A stretch of DNA of 64,000 nucleotides from Acanthococcus lagerstroemiae. Lineage: Eukaryota > Arthropoda > Insecta > Hemiptera > Eriococcidae. Below, one piece after another: positions 23,405-33,830 of this stretch (position 1 is its first letter; each line of letters begins with the position of its first letter). Both the position numbers and the translations under genes were made by a program. The notes beneath the pieces are model-generated. The model did no database searches. It saw nothing but the letters and a program-made list of their open reading frames with translations, and was not told where the DNA came from. Location of the stretch: the NCBI GenBank assembly GCA_031841125.1, contig CM063112.1, forward strand, positions 61,495,722 through 61,559,721, written 5' to 3'.

Positions 23405-23730
23405 ACTTATTGGAATCCTAGCAAACAGAGCGGCTACAGAACCACCCGAGGTGAGTAGATAGCATGCTCTGTAGTCCTCTGCCAGTGCTCACATAACTGA
23501 ACTCGCAGAACACGTTAACACCAGTACCTGAAGGATTGGTGTCGTGTCGTGTGAGTTTCGTGCATTGTTTACTCAAGGTTTTGAGACCTGTGGCTAATAA
23601 TGATTCAGGTACGCACGCAGTGTACACGTCTTACGCATGCAAAAGGAAATACTCTAACGCAACATACCGTGGAGAACGCAATGGTGAACTATCCTGACTA
23701 CCACTCCTAGTCAGCTGTGAGACATGATCG
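23405..23730 (+). mobile_element. SINE body copy, head missing
   Basis: CTAGCAAACAGAGCGGCT, GTAGATAGCATGCTCTG, GTTTACTCAAGGTTTTGAG, ACCTGTGGCTAATAATG and GCACGCAGTGTACACG correspond in order to the body of the SINE at 55,258-55,600. The first 100 bp, read in reverse, also match the satellite unit at 12.6-14.25 kb. No A or B box precedes it, so the copy is 5'-truncated. Confidence 0.72.
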
Positions 23731-24007
23731 CTTTAGTCGCCGATTTCTACATTATAAGCAAACACTATAGGGCGATCACCTGCCATGACTGAGAAGGATA
23801 TGAAAACCGACTTCCATATTTTAAATGAAATTGTTAACGCGAAGTTTTTTAACGGCTGATTTCAAACATTTTGTTATATATTTTAGATCCAGCATTGATT
23901 TAGGTAAACCACTTCAAATTTGAGATTCAAAATACGCAACACTCGACTTCAAAATAGAGATGTCAAACATAAATAAATACTGATATTTTAAGGCTGTGAT
24001 TGACAAG
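23731..24007. other. Short stretch without recognisable features
   Basis: Nothing recognised before the next SINE head. Confidence 0.4.
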
Positions 24008-24426
24008 CATCGGATGACTTGGTGGCCGAGTGGACTCGAACGCTGCCTCCTAAACCACGGAACGCGGGTTCGAATCCCAGCACAGAATGCGAATTTTTAA
24101 GATTAAAATATGATAAGGAAACAACAAAATACATTAAAAAACTTTAACATCCGACCAAGCCACACCAATTGTAGCGAGAGGTGGAGTTCAATTTAATGCT
24201 TCCGCCGGAATTCAAAAAGACTACAACTGGTTAGTCGACACCTATCAACTACTAACACCTGACTAGTTCTGGTGTGCCATGCAGGTTGCATGTCCCTTAT
24301 AAAGAAGGAAAACTCTTTCATAACCATTCCCCAGTAATGGCTTGTCACCAAGGGGAAGGCCTCTGTCCCAATGGGTGGACCGAAACATCTGTTTCGATGC
24401 TGTGTGTGTTTATTGATTTATTTATT
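24008..24426 (+). mobile_element. tRNA-derived SINE
   Basis: The head holds an A box (TGGCCGAGTGG, 24,018-24,030), an anticodon-like loop CTCCTAAAC and a perfect B box (GGTTCGAATCC near 24,066-24,077), spaced as in a tRNA. The 5' and 3' acceptor strands do not pair, so it is not a functional tRNA. A body of about 330 bp follows, ending in a T-rich tail (GTTTATTGATTTATTTATTT) at about 24,426. Pol III transcription from the A and B boxes is the expected mode. No second full copy of this body was found in the window. Confidence 0.75.
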
Positions 24427-24910
24427 TTTTATACTACTTGATCAGAAAGACATAGTTTACGTTGGTGTTTTACAGACGACAAGAAGCGCCTATCATTCAT
24501 GCATCGAGTGCTAACAAAACCTGCACGTAAAGTAAACATCCTTCAATGTAAAGCTTTTTTCCATGAAAAAATTGCTGGCCAGTAATTTCATATCAGGGAA
24601 TCGAACCCGCATCCATTTAAACATTTGGCTGAAATGTAGCGATCATCTTTAACCACTCGGCCACGGAGCAAATTATGAAATAACGACTTAAGAACGCATT
24701 TAAATATTCACGATGTAGTACAGCTGTTACCGTTTGTTGTTAACCATCGCTACATTTTTGTTGGCCACTACCTGTGTATGCTGTTTGTGCATGTGAACAA
24801 ACTGAAGACAAGACTGCGATACTGTACTTTGTAGCAATTAACTGAGCAAATAAAATTTTTGAATTAATTACGCACACAAAAATCACCTGTCTACAATTTA
24901 AATAAATAAA
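24427..24910 (-). mobile_element. Dispersed repeat with internal tRNA-like segment, copy 1
   Basis: This 484-bp sequence recurs at 61,399-61,885 in the same orientation at high identity, from TTTTATACTACTxGATCAG to CACCTGTCTxxAATTTAAAT. On the minus strand a tRNA-like segment runs from about 24,669 (TGCTCCGTGGCCGAGTGG, A box) to about 24,598 (GGTTCGATTCCC, B box). Homology extends about 240 bp upstream of the head and 170 bp downstream, so the tRNA-like unit is internal. It may be a composite SINE or a SINE carried inside a larger element. Confidence 0.8.
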
Positions 24911-25620
24911 AACTGCTTTCACGAAATTATGATAATAAACTAAAATTACTAATAAAATAATTAAAATTACAAAAATTAAATTTAAATTATTAAAATTAAA
25001 AATATTATAAATTAAAGTAATATTAAATTTAATTCTAAAAATCAATAATAAATAACCAAAAAGCACTCGGATTATTCGGCCGAAATGTTTAAGGCCATTC
25101 ACGTTTTAAAAAAACAACAAAAAACGCAACTCTCGACAAGGAATAGTATTATAAAAGTAGAAAACTACCCGGCTATCAAAATTAGAGTTTGTATACATTT
25201 GAAATCGACACATTCAAGGCGAAAACGTGTAAGACCGAAACATTTGTATAATACAACAGAATTACGCGGCTATCAAAATTAGATTTCGTATCAATTAAAT
25301 TCCAAAAAAAACATTGAGTATGTAAGTCGCCTCGTGCTTCTTATGTTGAACTTAAATTGAGGAAACTCATGAACGACTCGACCGGTTGTCATCAAACTTT
25401 TACCTGCACAACTTCGTGTACTTCTCTATAATATATCAAAATTTGGAATCAATTGATTCAATAGTTCCTGAGATTTTCGTGCCACTCGCCATGTAAACAC
25501 TCACTTTTGACTCTTGGTGTGTAATATACTATTCTTTTTAAAAAGCATTGATGAGTTATCCTGCTTTGTAAAAACGTTAAGTAGGGAGTTATAACTCGGA
25601 AGAGAATAACAGTTATGGTG
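24911..25620. other. AT-rich stretch without recognisable genes
   Basis: Positions 24,940-25,040 are almost pure A/T (AATTAAAATTA motifs). The remainder shows no protein or TE end. Confidence 0.4.
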
Positions 25621-25735
25621 TGGCGGGACGTATGACGATGCACGCATGCCAAAGTGGTTCCTATGACACCACACCACCGGCACTGGAAACTACCCTTTCG
25701 AGTATCGCATCAGTAGCCAGAGGGAATACATATGA
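25621..25735 (-). mobile_element. 3' remnant of an R1/Jockey-like LINE (copy 2)
   Basis: The reverse complement reads CCCTCTGGCTACTGATGCGA, TACTCGAAAGGGTAGTTTCC, CACTTTGGCATGCGTGCATC and ATACGTCCCGCCA, colinear with 36,691-36,790 of the 36-kb LINE fragment. Only 3' UTR sequence is retained. No convincing target-site duplication was seen. Confidence 0.8.
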
Positions 25736-26059
25736 TACATGTTCGGAAAAAAAGAAGAAGAAAAAACTTACAGCAGAGTACTTCAAGTTCTTTGCAGAAA
25801 TATTTCCAACATTTGTTGAAGTGTCAACTTCATACAGGCACTTAACATTACCGTTCTCAACAATATGTAGCAATAGTATTTGTATCGTTCACACCATTAA
25901 TATTTTGACATCAATTTTAAGAGTGGGTCAGGTTAAAATTGTTTCTACTTGCTTGGCTTCCATTTTCTGGTCATATTTTTCTCACTTCAAATATTTCAAG
26001 GATGTTATTCATACTCCTCCTAACATACACCATTGGTATAAGAATTTCAATTTCACACT
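25736..26059. other. Short stretch without recognisable features
   Basis: The plus-strand 164-codon open frame at 25,620-26,114 runs through this stretch but starts inside an antisense LINE remnant and ends inside a foldback element. It is read as chance. Confidence 0.5.
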
Positions 26060-26295
26060 GAAGAGGTTAAAATTAAAACTGACATTTGCCATTTTACTTC
26101 AAATGCGCAAATAGGCAAAATACTGTACACTGGTGCAGGAATATCTCTTGCTACGCCTGTGAACATGGAGTATGTAATACATGCCACATATTTCCAGGCG
26201 CAGTAAAAGATATTCCTGTACCCGTGTACAGTATGTTGCCTATTTGTACCCTTGGAGTAAAATAGCAAGTGTTGGTTTTGACTCTAACCTCTTCA
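26060..26295. mobile_element. Foldback MITE, GAAG family, copy 1
   Basis: The two halves are inverted: GAAGAGGTTAAAATTAAAAC at the left and GTTTTGACTCTAACCTCTTC at the right; internally AATAGGCAAAATACTGTACA pairs with TGTACAGTATGTTGCCTATT. The loop near 26,170 is short. The copy is diverged from the nearly perfect one at 29,248-29,479 but shares CAGGCGCAG, TTGCCATTTTACTTCAA and GTGCAGGA motifs. No coding capacity. Confidence 0.85.
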
Positions 26296-28289
26296 GTCAA
26301 TTGTTGAGATTCTGTTGAATGTAGCATTTCGCTCAGTTGTGCAAAATCAAACGAGTAAACAAATTATAACCATTGTTACCATTCTTTTTCTCAAAAAAAA
26401 AAACAAAAAAACCCTACTACAAAATTTCAACATGTTTGTATCAGTAAATCAATAAGTTTGTCGTACATTATCGCCAACAAAATTTACGCTGCAAGTAGTA
26501 AACACTTCAAGAAATACATAAACATTTGTGATTCATTTTGAGTCATTCTAAGTTACTTTTCCCACAACATAGAAAGTTGATCTAACTGGAGGCTTTCATT
26601 TACATGTCACCCAATTCATTATATTAAGCTGTCAACTTCAGACGCTGGTGTTTTCAAAACAGAGAAAAATTCCAATTCGCATGATTAGTCGGCCAGCAAT
26701 TAAACAGAGAACACAACCAAACACGACATTCCCTCAGCGCGTTCTTCTCAAGACTGTGGTGTGCGGAATCTATTAGCGTGGTAAGGTAATTAAGGAACTG
26801 AGTGGGGAGAGATCGAGTGAGCAAGTGACAAGAAGCGTTCAAAAGGAATACGTTGGCGTGGATTTTATATTATTCGGCGAACATCATGTCCGTGACTTGG
26901 CCCACTTAGAATTGCCTAACTGACCAACTGACCAGATGACCACTGCGCCCGGATAATTTTCCGTCAAATTTCGCTTCTTATCCAAAACTGTTTTTTATTT
27001 TTTTATTTTTTTTACATTAGTCGTTTTATGTGTCCAATTTGCTTGTACTAACTTTTATACACTAAATAAAACCAACTTGACCAGACTGCATGCACAACTC
27101 AGAGCACGTAGGTCGAAGATGACACGAACAAAATAGGAGTAAATTTGAAAAACAAAGCAGTTGTTGCGAGTGGGCTAATGAGTGCAGCTGCTGTCCGTAA
27201 TCAAATTAGGAGTTAGAAGGCTGGTTATGGTGGTCATCTCCGGAATGGAAAATGCAGAGAGGGCGACTGTGCAGCACTCGAGTACTTAAACAGCGATTAT
27301 CAAATAAAACTGCTTCGAATAATCTGTATTAATGCCAAAGAGGACGCAGGGGAAGCAGGTCGTGACAGACGCGTTCATTATAGAAAAGATTAACGATTGC
27401 GTTTAACGTTCGCTCTGGTAAACGTTCGCTGAAATTTGTTACGTGTCTCGCCTTTTTCGCATTTATAATTCTTTTCTTTTACCGAGACGAGAGAGCGAGA
27501 GAGGCAGTTTGAGACAGAGACGAGGGAGAGAGACGGGTTGCTCATTACGCTAACAAATGTACGTTAGCAAAAAACTGAGCGAAAAACCGGGCGGGGGACG
27601 GTGACAGGGCTGAAGGAAAGAAGGAAAAGAAAGCGGAGGGAAAAAAGGGAAAACTATCGTTTGAAAATTATATTATACGTACGAACGCGAATAAACGACG
27701 ACGTCGACATTAAATTTTTGAAAAGCGGGGCGAAAACGTTGAAGGTATTAATTAAGGGCGACATACGAGCTACTTGAAGTATACACTCTGAATTGAGGGA
27801 GTTTGGAGAACAACCTACGTTGGCAATGGTTTCATTTTTTTTTTTTGCTTTCTTTTCTTTTTCGTTTTTTCGTATTTTCACTCGCCTCCCAGCCCAGTTT
27901 ATCAGTACTTGTAATCGGCCTCGGTCGTGTTTTGTTTGATTTCCACAGCTACACATACAGTCCTCGGCCACTTTGGATTTCCTTTAGTACTAGTGCAAGC
28001 GAAAGAGGAGAGCGGAAGAGAGAGAGGCCGTGATACTCCCGCGCACGAATTTCCTTTTCACGCGATGTCCGGATCTTTAATACAGGGTACGAGGTACGAA
28101 AATTCCCCAGTATTTTCCGGATTGCGACGTCCAGATCGATGTGGGACGAATGAAGATCTTCAAGTGCCACGGTCAAGTGTTTTTTGGGTGGAAACCTCAT
28201 GTTTCCAAACGGAAACATACTGAAATAGAGGTGTCTTGAGTCGCTGATCTGGAAAATTGAAGCAAACGTTTGATCTATCCCTCTTTTGA
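26296..28289. other. Stretch without recognisable genes
   Basis: No protein match. Positions 27,480-27,540 form a purine tract of GAGA/GACGAGAGAGCGAGAG type and 27,600-27,650 another of GAAGGAAAAGAAAG type. Overlapping frames near 27,800-28,220 on both strands match nothing known. Confidence 0.4.
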
Positions 28290-28530
28290 TTTCCCTAATT
28301 CAAATTTGATCACTTCAAAATAGATAAAACGGACACCAATTTGGAAAATCGAACATCAGACTGGGTTTCTCTAAGTTGCTGATTTTGAAAATCCAACTTT
28401 GAGTCCTTCAAATGGGCAAAACTGACTCGACTTGGAAAATTGAACAAAGTGTTGGAACAGAGGTTTTTCGGATTACAAAATCCAATGAATCTTCGATCCG
28501 ATCCCAATTTAGATTATGAAGTCCAATTCT
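28290..28530 (-). repeat. Degenerate repeat cells, minus orientation
   Basis: Two cells are clear: CCTTCAAATGGGCAAAACTG at 28,405 and CACTTCAAAATAGATAAAAC at 28,312, each followed by a TTGGAAAATxGAACA phrase. In reverse complement the first reads TTGTTCAATTTTCCAAGTCG then GTCAGTTTTGCCCATTTGAA, the best-preserved core of the family. Confidence 0.65.
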
Positions 28531-28599
28531 GTATGTAGAGTGTACCAATTCAAAATTTCTTCCTTCTGTAGTCCAGAGTGCTTTCGGCTGTTATGCCAT

Positions 28600-29823
28600 C
28601 TACAGTGGAGTACCATAACACTTTTCTCTTCATTGTCCTGCATTTATAGAGGTGTGTAGTACCGTATGGTAAACCTATTTGGTGTGTTACTGTTGGTTGT
28701 CTGTGGTTGTGTACCCTGTCCAATCAGTGTTATTGATTGGAATAGGTTTTCGCTTTGGAAGTTAATTTTTTTCCCGACTTTATTATATCAAGTTGTTCTC
28801 TTAATTTTATTTTCCTTGGGTTGCTTTCTATGTGTAGGATTTTGTATTTTCCTGTCAACTTGCGGTTTTTATGTCCCTGGTCGTTGCAGAGCGTTTTCCA
28901 AAAAGTGATTTGTCATCCTTTAGCTTCTGTGATTTTTCATGTTCTTTTATTCTATTTGTGAATTTTCTGCCTGTTTCTCCTATGTAGGTCATGTCACAGT
29001 GTTCGCAGTCCAGTCTGTATACTCCGTTGCTGTGGTACCTGTCCTTTGTTTCTGTTTTATCATTGCTTATTTAATTGATCAGAGGTGGTCTGTTTCTGAT
29101 TCCGAGTTTTATGTTGTATTGGTTGAATATTTCCTGTATTTTGTAGCTGTATGTCCCCGTGTATGGTATTGCTCCTGCATATTTGTCTGTTTTTGTGGTT
29201 GTTCTGTGTCTATACTTTTTTGTTGTATTCATTAATTTTGTTAATTGAAGGGTAAAGAATCAAAACTCACATTTGCCCTTTTACTTCAAGGGCGCAAATA
29301 GGCAAAATACTGTACACGGGTGCAGGAGTATCTTTGCTGCGCCTGTGAATGTGCGATATATATAACATACTCCACATTCACAGGCGCAGCAAAGATACTC
29401 CTGCACCCGTGTACAGTATTTTGCCTATTTACGCCATTGAAGTAAAATGGCAAATGTGAGTTTTTATTCTTTATCCTTCAATTATTCTGTCTACTGTTTG
29501 TGGTTGGTATTTGTTATTAATGGCTATTTGTTTGATTTTGTTAATTTCTGTTGTTTTGTGGTTGTTCAATATGTTGATTGCTCTGTTGCAGTAGTTGTGT
29601 AGTGCTACTATTTTGTTTTTGATGGTGGAATGAATCATTGGTTATTTTTACGTCCGTGTGGGTGGGTTTTCTATAAATGTTGTACTGTATCTTGTTGTCT
29701 TTTATTTGTATTTTTAGGTCAAGGTAGTTTATGGTCTTATTGCCCGTTTCCATTGCGAACTTTATGTTGTCATTTGTGCTGTTTGTCTCCAGATTTTTTA
29801 TCCAGTTTCCATACCTGCTTTAA
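28600..29823 (-). pseudogene. Penelope-like element: RT C-terminus plus GIY-YIG endonuclease
   Basis: Read on the minus strand from 29,823, the end of a Penelope-type reverse transcriptase is visible: KFAMETGNKTINYLDLKI, then YNIYRKPTHTDVKI. After a foldback insertion (29,248-29,479) the linker continues with YTGTYSYKIQEIFNQYNIK, then a GIY-YIG nuclease: GVYRLDCEHCDMTYIGETGR followed by KFTNRIKEHEKS. The Cys-x2-Cys pair, the YIG tripeptide, the Arg in TGR and the REH-like RIKEH are the expected landmarks of the Penelope nuclease. A further block (YKILHIESNPRKIKLREQL) closes the protein. Frameshifts and stops interrupt it and the RT catalytic palm is missing, so the copy is 5'-truncated and inactive. 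Penelope elements are non-LTR-like retroelements distinct from LINEs and LTR elements. Confidence 0.9.
29248..29479. mobile_element. Foldback MITE, GAAG family, copy 2, inside the Penelope-like element
   Basis: 232 bp, almost all inverted repeat: GAAGGGTAAAGAATCAAAAC on the left pairs with the right end GTTTTTATTCTTTATCCTTC in reverse. The arms are about 105 bp and meet around TATATATAAC near 29,360. AATT stands on both sides (29,244-29,247 and 29,480-29,483) and may be a 4-bp target duplication. It separates the RT end from the endonuclease linker of the host element. It is the same family as 26,060-26,295. Confidence 0.9.
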
Positions 29824-30060
29824 TATGTACGCTTCGCCCTTTAAATGGGCAAAACTGTCCGACCTAAAAAAAACAACAAATTCAAGGCTAATTTCATTTA
29901 ATTTTTGATATGATACCGATTCTAGCTAACAAAATCTTAATTCTATGCTCGAAATGAAGCTCAATCGACTCAATCCAGGAAAATTAAACAAAGCAACGAA
30001 ATAGAAGTTCTTGGGTCAGTGATTATGAGCATTCTACTTGAGTTCCATTTCGCCTCAAAT
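29824..30060 (-). repeat. Degenerate repeat cells, minus orientation
   Basis: CCTTTAAATGGGCAAAACTG at 29,838 and GGGTCAGTGATTATGAGCAT at 30,013 are recognisable cell phrases in reverse orientation; the rest has drifted. Confidence 0.5.
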
Positions 30061-30195
30061 TTCAGTTCCTGAAAAAATTGTGACACTTGGAAGGCGGCAA
30101 AAACTCCAAAATGATTTACATATTTGTGTTCTACTGTTCGCTTGATACCGGCTTTCCATCTGTAAGCCCAGACTATTTCTTTGAACATTGAGGTG

Positions 30196-30430
30196 AGAAG
30201 GGGTCTGGTTAGCCGAGTGGATATAGCGCGCTGGTTTCGAAATCCGGAGGTCCGAGTTCGAGCCCACGTAGCAACTTGCTACCTTTTGACATAGGCCGGT
30301 ATTTCGGCAAGAAGGCAAGATGGCTAAGACAACCCTGACAGCCTCCCCGACGTTTTGGAGGTAATGCTCGAAAGGGCGGATTCCAGGGCTCAGGTTGAGA
30401 GCAAATAAGGGAAGAAGAGGCGAGAAAAAT
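30196..30430 (+). mobile_element. tRNA-derived SINE, second family
   Basis: The A box (TTAGCCGAGTGG near 30,210-30,221) and B box (GAGTTCGAGCCC near 30,254-30,265) have tRNA spacing, and GCTGG/CCGGA can form an anticodon stem around TTTCGAAAT. The acceptor ends do not pair. The body, from ATAGGCCGGTATTTCGGCAA to TCCCCGACG, recurs in diverged form at 60,683-60,740, so at least two copies of this body exist in the window. Confidence 0.78.
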
Positions 30431-30759
30431 CCCAAGTTTTTATTATGAAACTTGGAATACGCAGTTCAGTTGGTAATGAGATTAGGAACAAAATGCCTTA
30501 TTGGGAATCAAGTAAAGAATCATTAAAAGGACTCTTATTTTGGTAGCACGTCCAATTTCTCACGTCAATTTAATTAGTTACTTGCCGTAATTTACTATGT
30601 CATTAGACCCATCCCGGTACAAAGTACGAAAATTTTTCTTTTTAAAAACGTCCCTCGAACCTGACAGCCGTTTCTTAACGATGTGTTTGAAGATACTGCT
30701 TTTCAAGCAAGAATTGTCAGTTGTTAACAATAAAATCTTCTAATAATTATTACTCTGAT
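30431..30759. other. Short stretch without recognisable features
   Basis: Nothing recognised. Confidence 0.4.
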
Positions 30760-31480
30760 GTTTTCTTTTTTTTTTTTTTACCAAGTTAATTTAACCCCTT
30801 TACAAACACGCAATTTTAAAACTGGGGTCGGAAATAGGAACCGAATCAATAACATAAAGAGATATTTAAACTTGGCAATCCACAGAGCTCTTATTTCCAT
30901 AATTTTTCAATTTTCCAAGTCGAATCAACTGAACACCTTCCCAAATAAGATATTTGGAATTTGATGGTAGAAGGGCAAGCCAAATCTCCATTATGATATT
31001 TGAATTCAGAGACCCAAAGAGCTCATACTTTGATAGTACATATATTCGATTTTACAAGTCGAGTTAATATTATCAATTTATCGAGGTCAAATTTTGATTT
31101 CATCGCCCAAATTGAAGCTGATGAAAAAACCAGATTGAGTTTCTCAATTAGCAACCCAAGAAACACTCACTCCGATACTTTGTTCAATGTACTAAATTGG
31201 GTCAATTTTACTCATTTGAAGGGGTTACATTTAGATTTTGGTTCTTTCATTGGGATAGGATCGGAAATCTGATTAAAATTTAAAATCAGAGACTCAAAAC
31301 ACCCCATTCCATTTCTCAGCTCATTTTTCCAGACTGGATCAGTTTTGTCTAGTTACGGTGGTCAAGATGAATTTTGGGGCCCAAATTGGAGCATACATTT
31401 TCGAACTCAGGGGGCCAAGCAATCCATATTCCTCTACTTCGTTCAATTTTCCAGCAAAATTATAAATTTTCCGGCAAGAG
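30760..31480 (+). repeat. Degenerate repeat array, plus orientation
   Basis: Cell cores can be placed near 30,775, 30,902, 31,040, 31,182, 31,305 and 31,428, a spacing of about 123-142 bp. Typical phrases are TTTTTCAATTTTCCAAGTCG, ATACTTTGTTCAATGTAC, GTCAATTTTACTCATTTGAA, GAGACTCAAAACACCCC and TTTTGGGGCCCAAATTGGAG. This is the longest regular stretch of the family in the window. Confidence 0.65.
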
Positions 31481-32779
31481 GGAAAATCGATTTAGAGCTC
31501 AAATTGAAGTAGAACCAAAATTTTAAATGGATAATCTAAATCGCAGACCTTACCGATCTCTACTTCGATGTTTTTCCATTTGAAATTCCAAGGTGGTGGA
31601 ACGTTTTAATTTCTTTTCTTGGGGAAAATAAATTTTTGACCCAAAAGTAAACTTGCGTGGCACTTAAAGGTTCTAATTTACTAGCGTGTTGATCCAATTT
31701 CGCAACAAAAAAGAAGGCTGGGGAATTTTCGGGCCACACCCTGTATAAACTACCTTTTTCTCCTCGACTAGTGAAATTTATCGAGTACCTGACTAGCAAT
31801 TTTCTGCGCTCGAATTTCGAAGCGAGAAATTAAAAACGATTACAGAGAGCTTCGTGTACATACAGCCGTTGTAATTAAAAATTTTTTCCTCTTCTAATAT
31901 TCCAGACGATGGGACGAACGCCGGGCAGGGCGGCACGGTATACAACAGAAAGAGTCTTTCGCGTTCACGTTTAGGGGTAGTTGTTATCAAAAAATAAATT
32001 CAGAGATTACGCCCCGGTTTCCCAGTCCAGTTTAATGAGCTAGGAAGGAAGAAGTATAATATAGAAAAATAAGGCGAATTTTAATTACGATTTTAATTGA
32101 GATTTCTGCTTCCGAACGAATCGTATTATGTTTTTTATGACAGATAAAATGCTCGTTTGATTCGTTTTTGATCTTAGTCAGGTACGGCCTTTTGGTGCAG
32201 GTGGGATATCTAAACTGTTGTATGAGAGGGCGATCACTTCATTTTGAATGTTGCCAAACCACAGAGGGGACTTCGCGGTCTGCTTCGGCCCTCGGTCGCG
32301 CATGTAAGACGAAACGCTAACTTGGATTTTATATGAACGGGCTCATTCTCTTCCTTCATTGTAGTCTAATCTGAATAAGTTTAACGAATCTTAATAACAT
32401 TGAAAGAAAAGTATCCTTTTTATTTAGCTAGTAGATATTATGTTAATAATACACTTTCAAGGGTTAGTTCTTTCGCATTTATCTGACAACTGAGGATTTT
32501 ATAACTGGGGTAAATTTGACACTGTAAGAGTAATACCGTATGGTGAGCATGATGCGTTCTGCATTCCATCCTCAAAGGTTCAAGTTTTCTAATAATAAAA
32601 TATGGGGTAGGTGCGTGGGTGATACAACAGAAAATCGCGAGGGACATAATATAAAGATGAAGAGACTGAATATACTCTAACCCGGTACCGAGTAGAAAAA
32701 ACGCACAGACCTCTGAATAACTCTTGACAAAAATGAAGTTGCGAGATGGCGATCATAGGCAAATAAAATAGCCATAAGA
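31481..32779. other. Stretch without recognisable genes
   Basis: No protein or TE terminus recognised on either strand. Confidence 0.4.
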
Positions 32780-32960
32780 TTAGTTAAGGCTCATCAAGAC
32801 TCAATCAATACTCGCTAGGACTTAAGGGGTAGTAAGACTCGCTTCAAACTCATTATCAAGTTTCAATAGAATCATGTTGGTATAAAATGAACGAAACTTT
32901 TGCAAGGCTCAGCAAGACTCCTTGAGGACACAGTTAGACTTTGTTAAAACTTGAAAATCG
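32780..32960 (-). repeat. Degenerate AGTCTTAA-type array, reverse orientation
   Basis: Repeated CAAGACTC, TAAGACTCG, GCAAGACTCC and TAGGACTTAAGG motifs are the reverse complement of the AGTCTTAA vocabulary at 21.2 and 46.2 kb. Confidence 0.45.
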
Positions 32961-33079
32961 GTACGTCATGCATATGAAACCATTAGATAATGTTCAAGTT
33001 CAGAACTCGTATTCATTAGAATTACCCCCTATCCTCACGTCCGAAGTTATATGACTGATGATTCCGAGCCACGAGAGTC

Positions 33080-33830
33080 AAGAAAGAGGAGCCAAAACAT
33101 CACTGAATGTTCGGCAGGACTTGACAGTTGGTGACTGAATTATCTGCCTACTTCCAAAGACCAACCTATACTTTACCTCATGGCAGTGCCAGGAACCCGG
33201 AACCTCGAACACAGCCAAGCCGGAACTATAAAATCGTTGCGCAAGCTTTCGAAAGTGCGAGGGGAACACACGGACGCGAACTCGCGAAAAATGTCTCCGA
33301 GCCAACTGCGCGCGCGATCGGCGAAAAGTGTCGCCAATGCAATCAATATATCGAGCAACCAGTTTCGAAGCGCGGCCGATTGATTTTTCCATCATCGCGC
33401 AAGCCTCTCGAGTTCCCACTTCCTCCGGTCTGGTCGGACCGGAATGACAATATATTTTCGACGACCTTGTCATTGTTTCGTCGTAGAGTCGCCTTATGCC
33501 AAAAAAAAAAAGAAAGAAGGAAAAAAAGGGAAAATTGTAATAAAAAAAAAGTGTAACGATATGAATAAAATCCGATAAAACTCGTTAAGATAGGTGTTCA
33601 GGTGAAAAGAGGTTAACAAGGTGTTCGATAGTGGATTGACTTGTTTGCCGCCGCCGGCGCCGCTCCGGTCCAAACGTCAGCTTGATGAGACTGTGACAGA
33701 AGTGTACCACTTGACGTGGGCGGACAAACACAAACGCCAGCCACAGGTCCATCAGTCACACAGATCCTGTACACCGACCAGTGTGTCATCAAATCAGGTA
33801 GTCCTAGCAGTTCAGATCAGAGTGTAAGCG
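33080..33830. promoter_or_regulatory. CpG-rich block, possible promoter or exon
   Basis: Positions 33,180-33,450 and 33,640-33,700 are unusually CpG-rich for this window (GCGCGCGATCGGCG and GCCGCCGCCGGCGCCGC runs). CTATAAAATCG near 33,224 is TATA-like and CATCAAATCAG/GTAGTC near 33,798 could be a splice donor. Overlapping frames of 131 and 142 codons on opposite strands resemble nothing known. Weak evidence; it may equally be an unrecognised repeat. Confidence 0.2.

Noticed and set aside
24010..24085. tRNA gene candidate with CCT-like anticodon
   Set aside because: No acceptor pairing, and a SINE-like body with a T-rich tail follows.
25620..26114. 164-codon open frame, the longest in the window
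   Set aside because: It begins inside an antisense LINE 3' remnant and ends inside a foldback MITE, and it includes a poly-lysine from an A-rich run.
33128..33556. 142-codon plus-strand frame and its antisense 131-codon partner
   Set aside because: Long frames on both strands in a CpG-rich block are expected by composition; neither has recognisable motifs.
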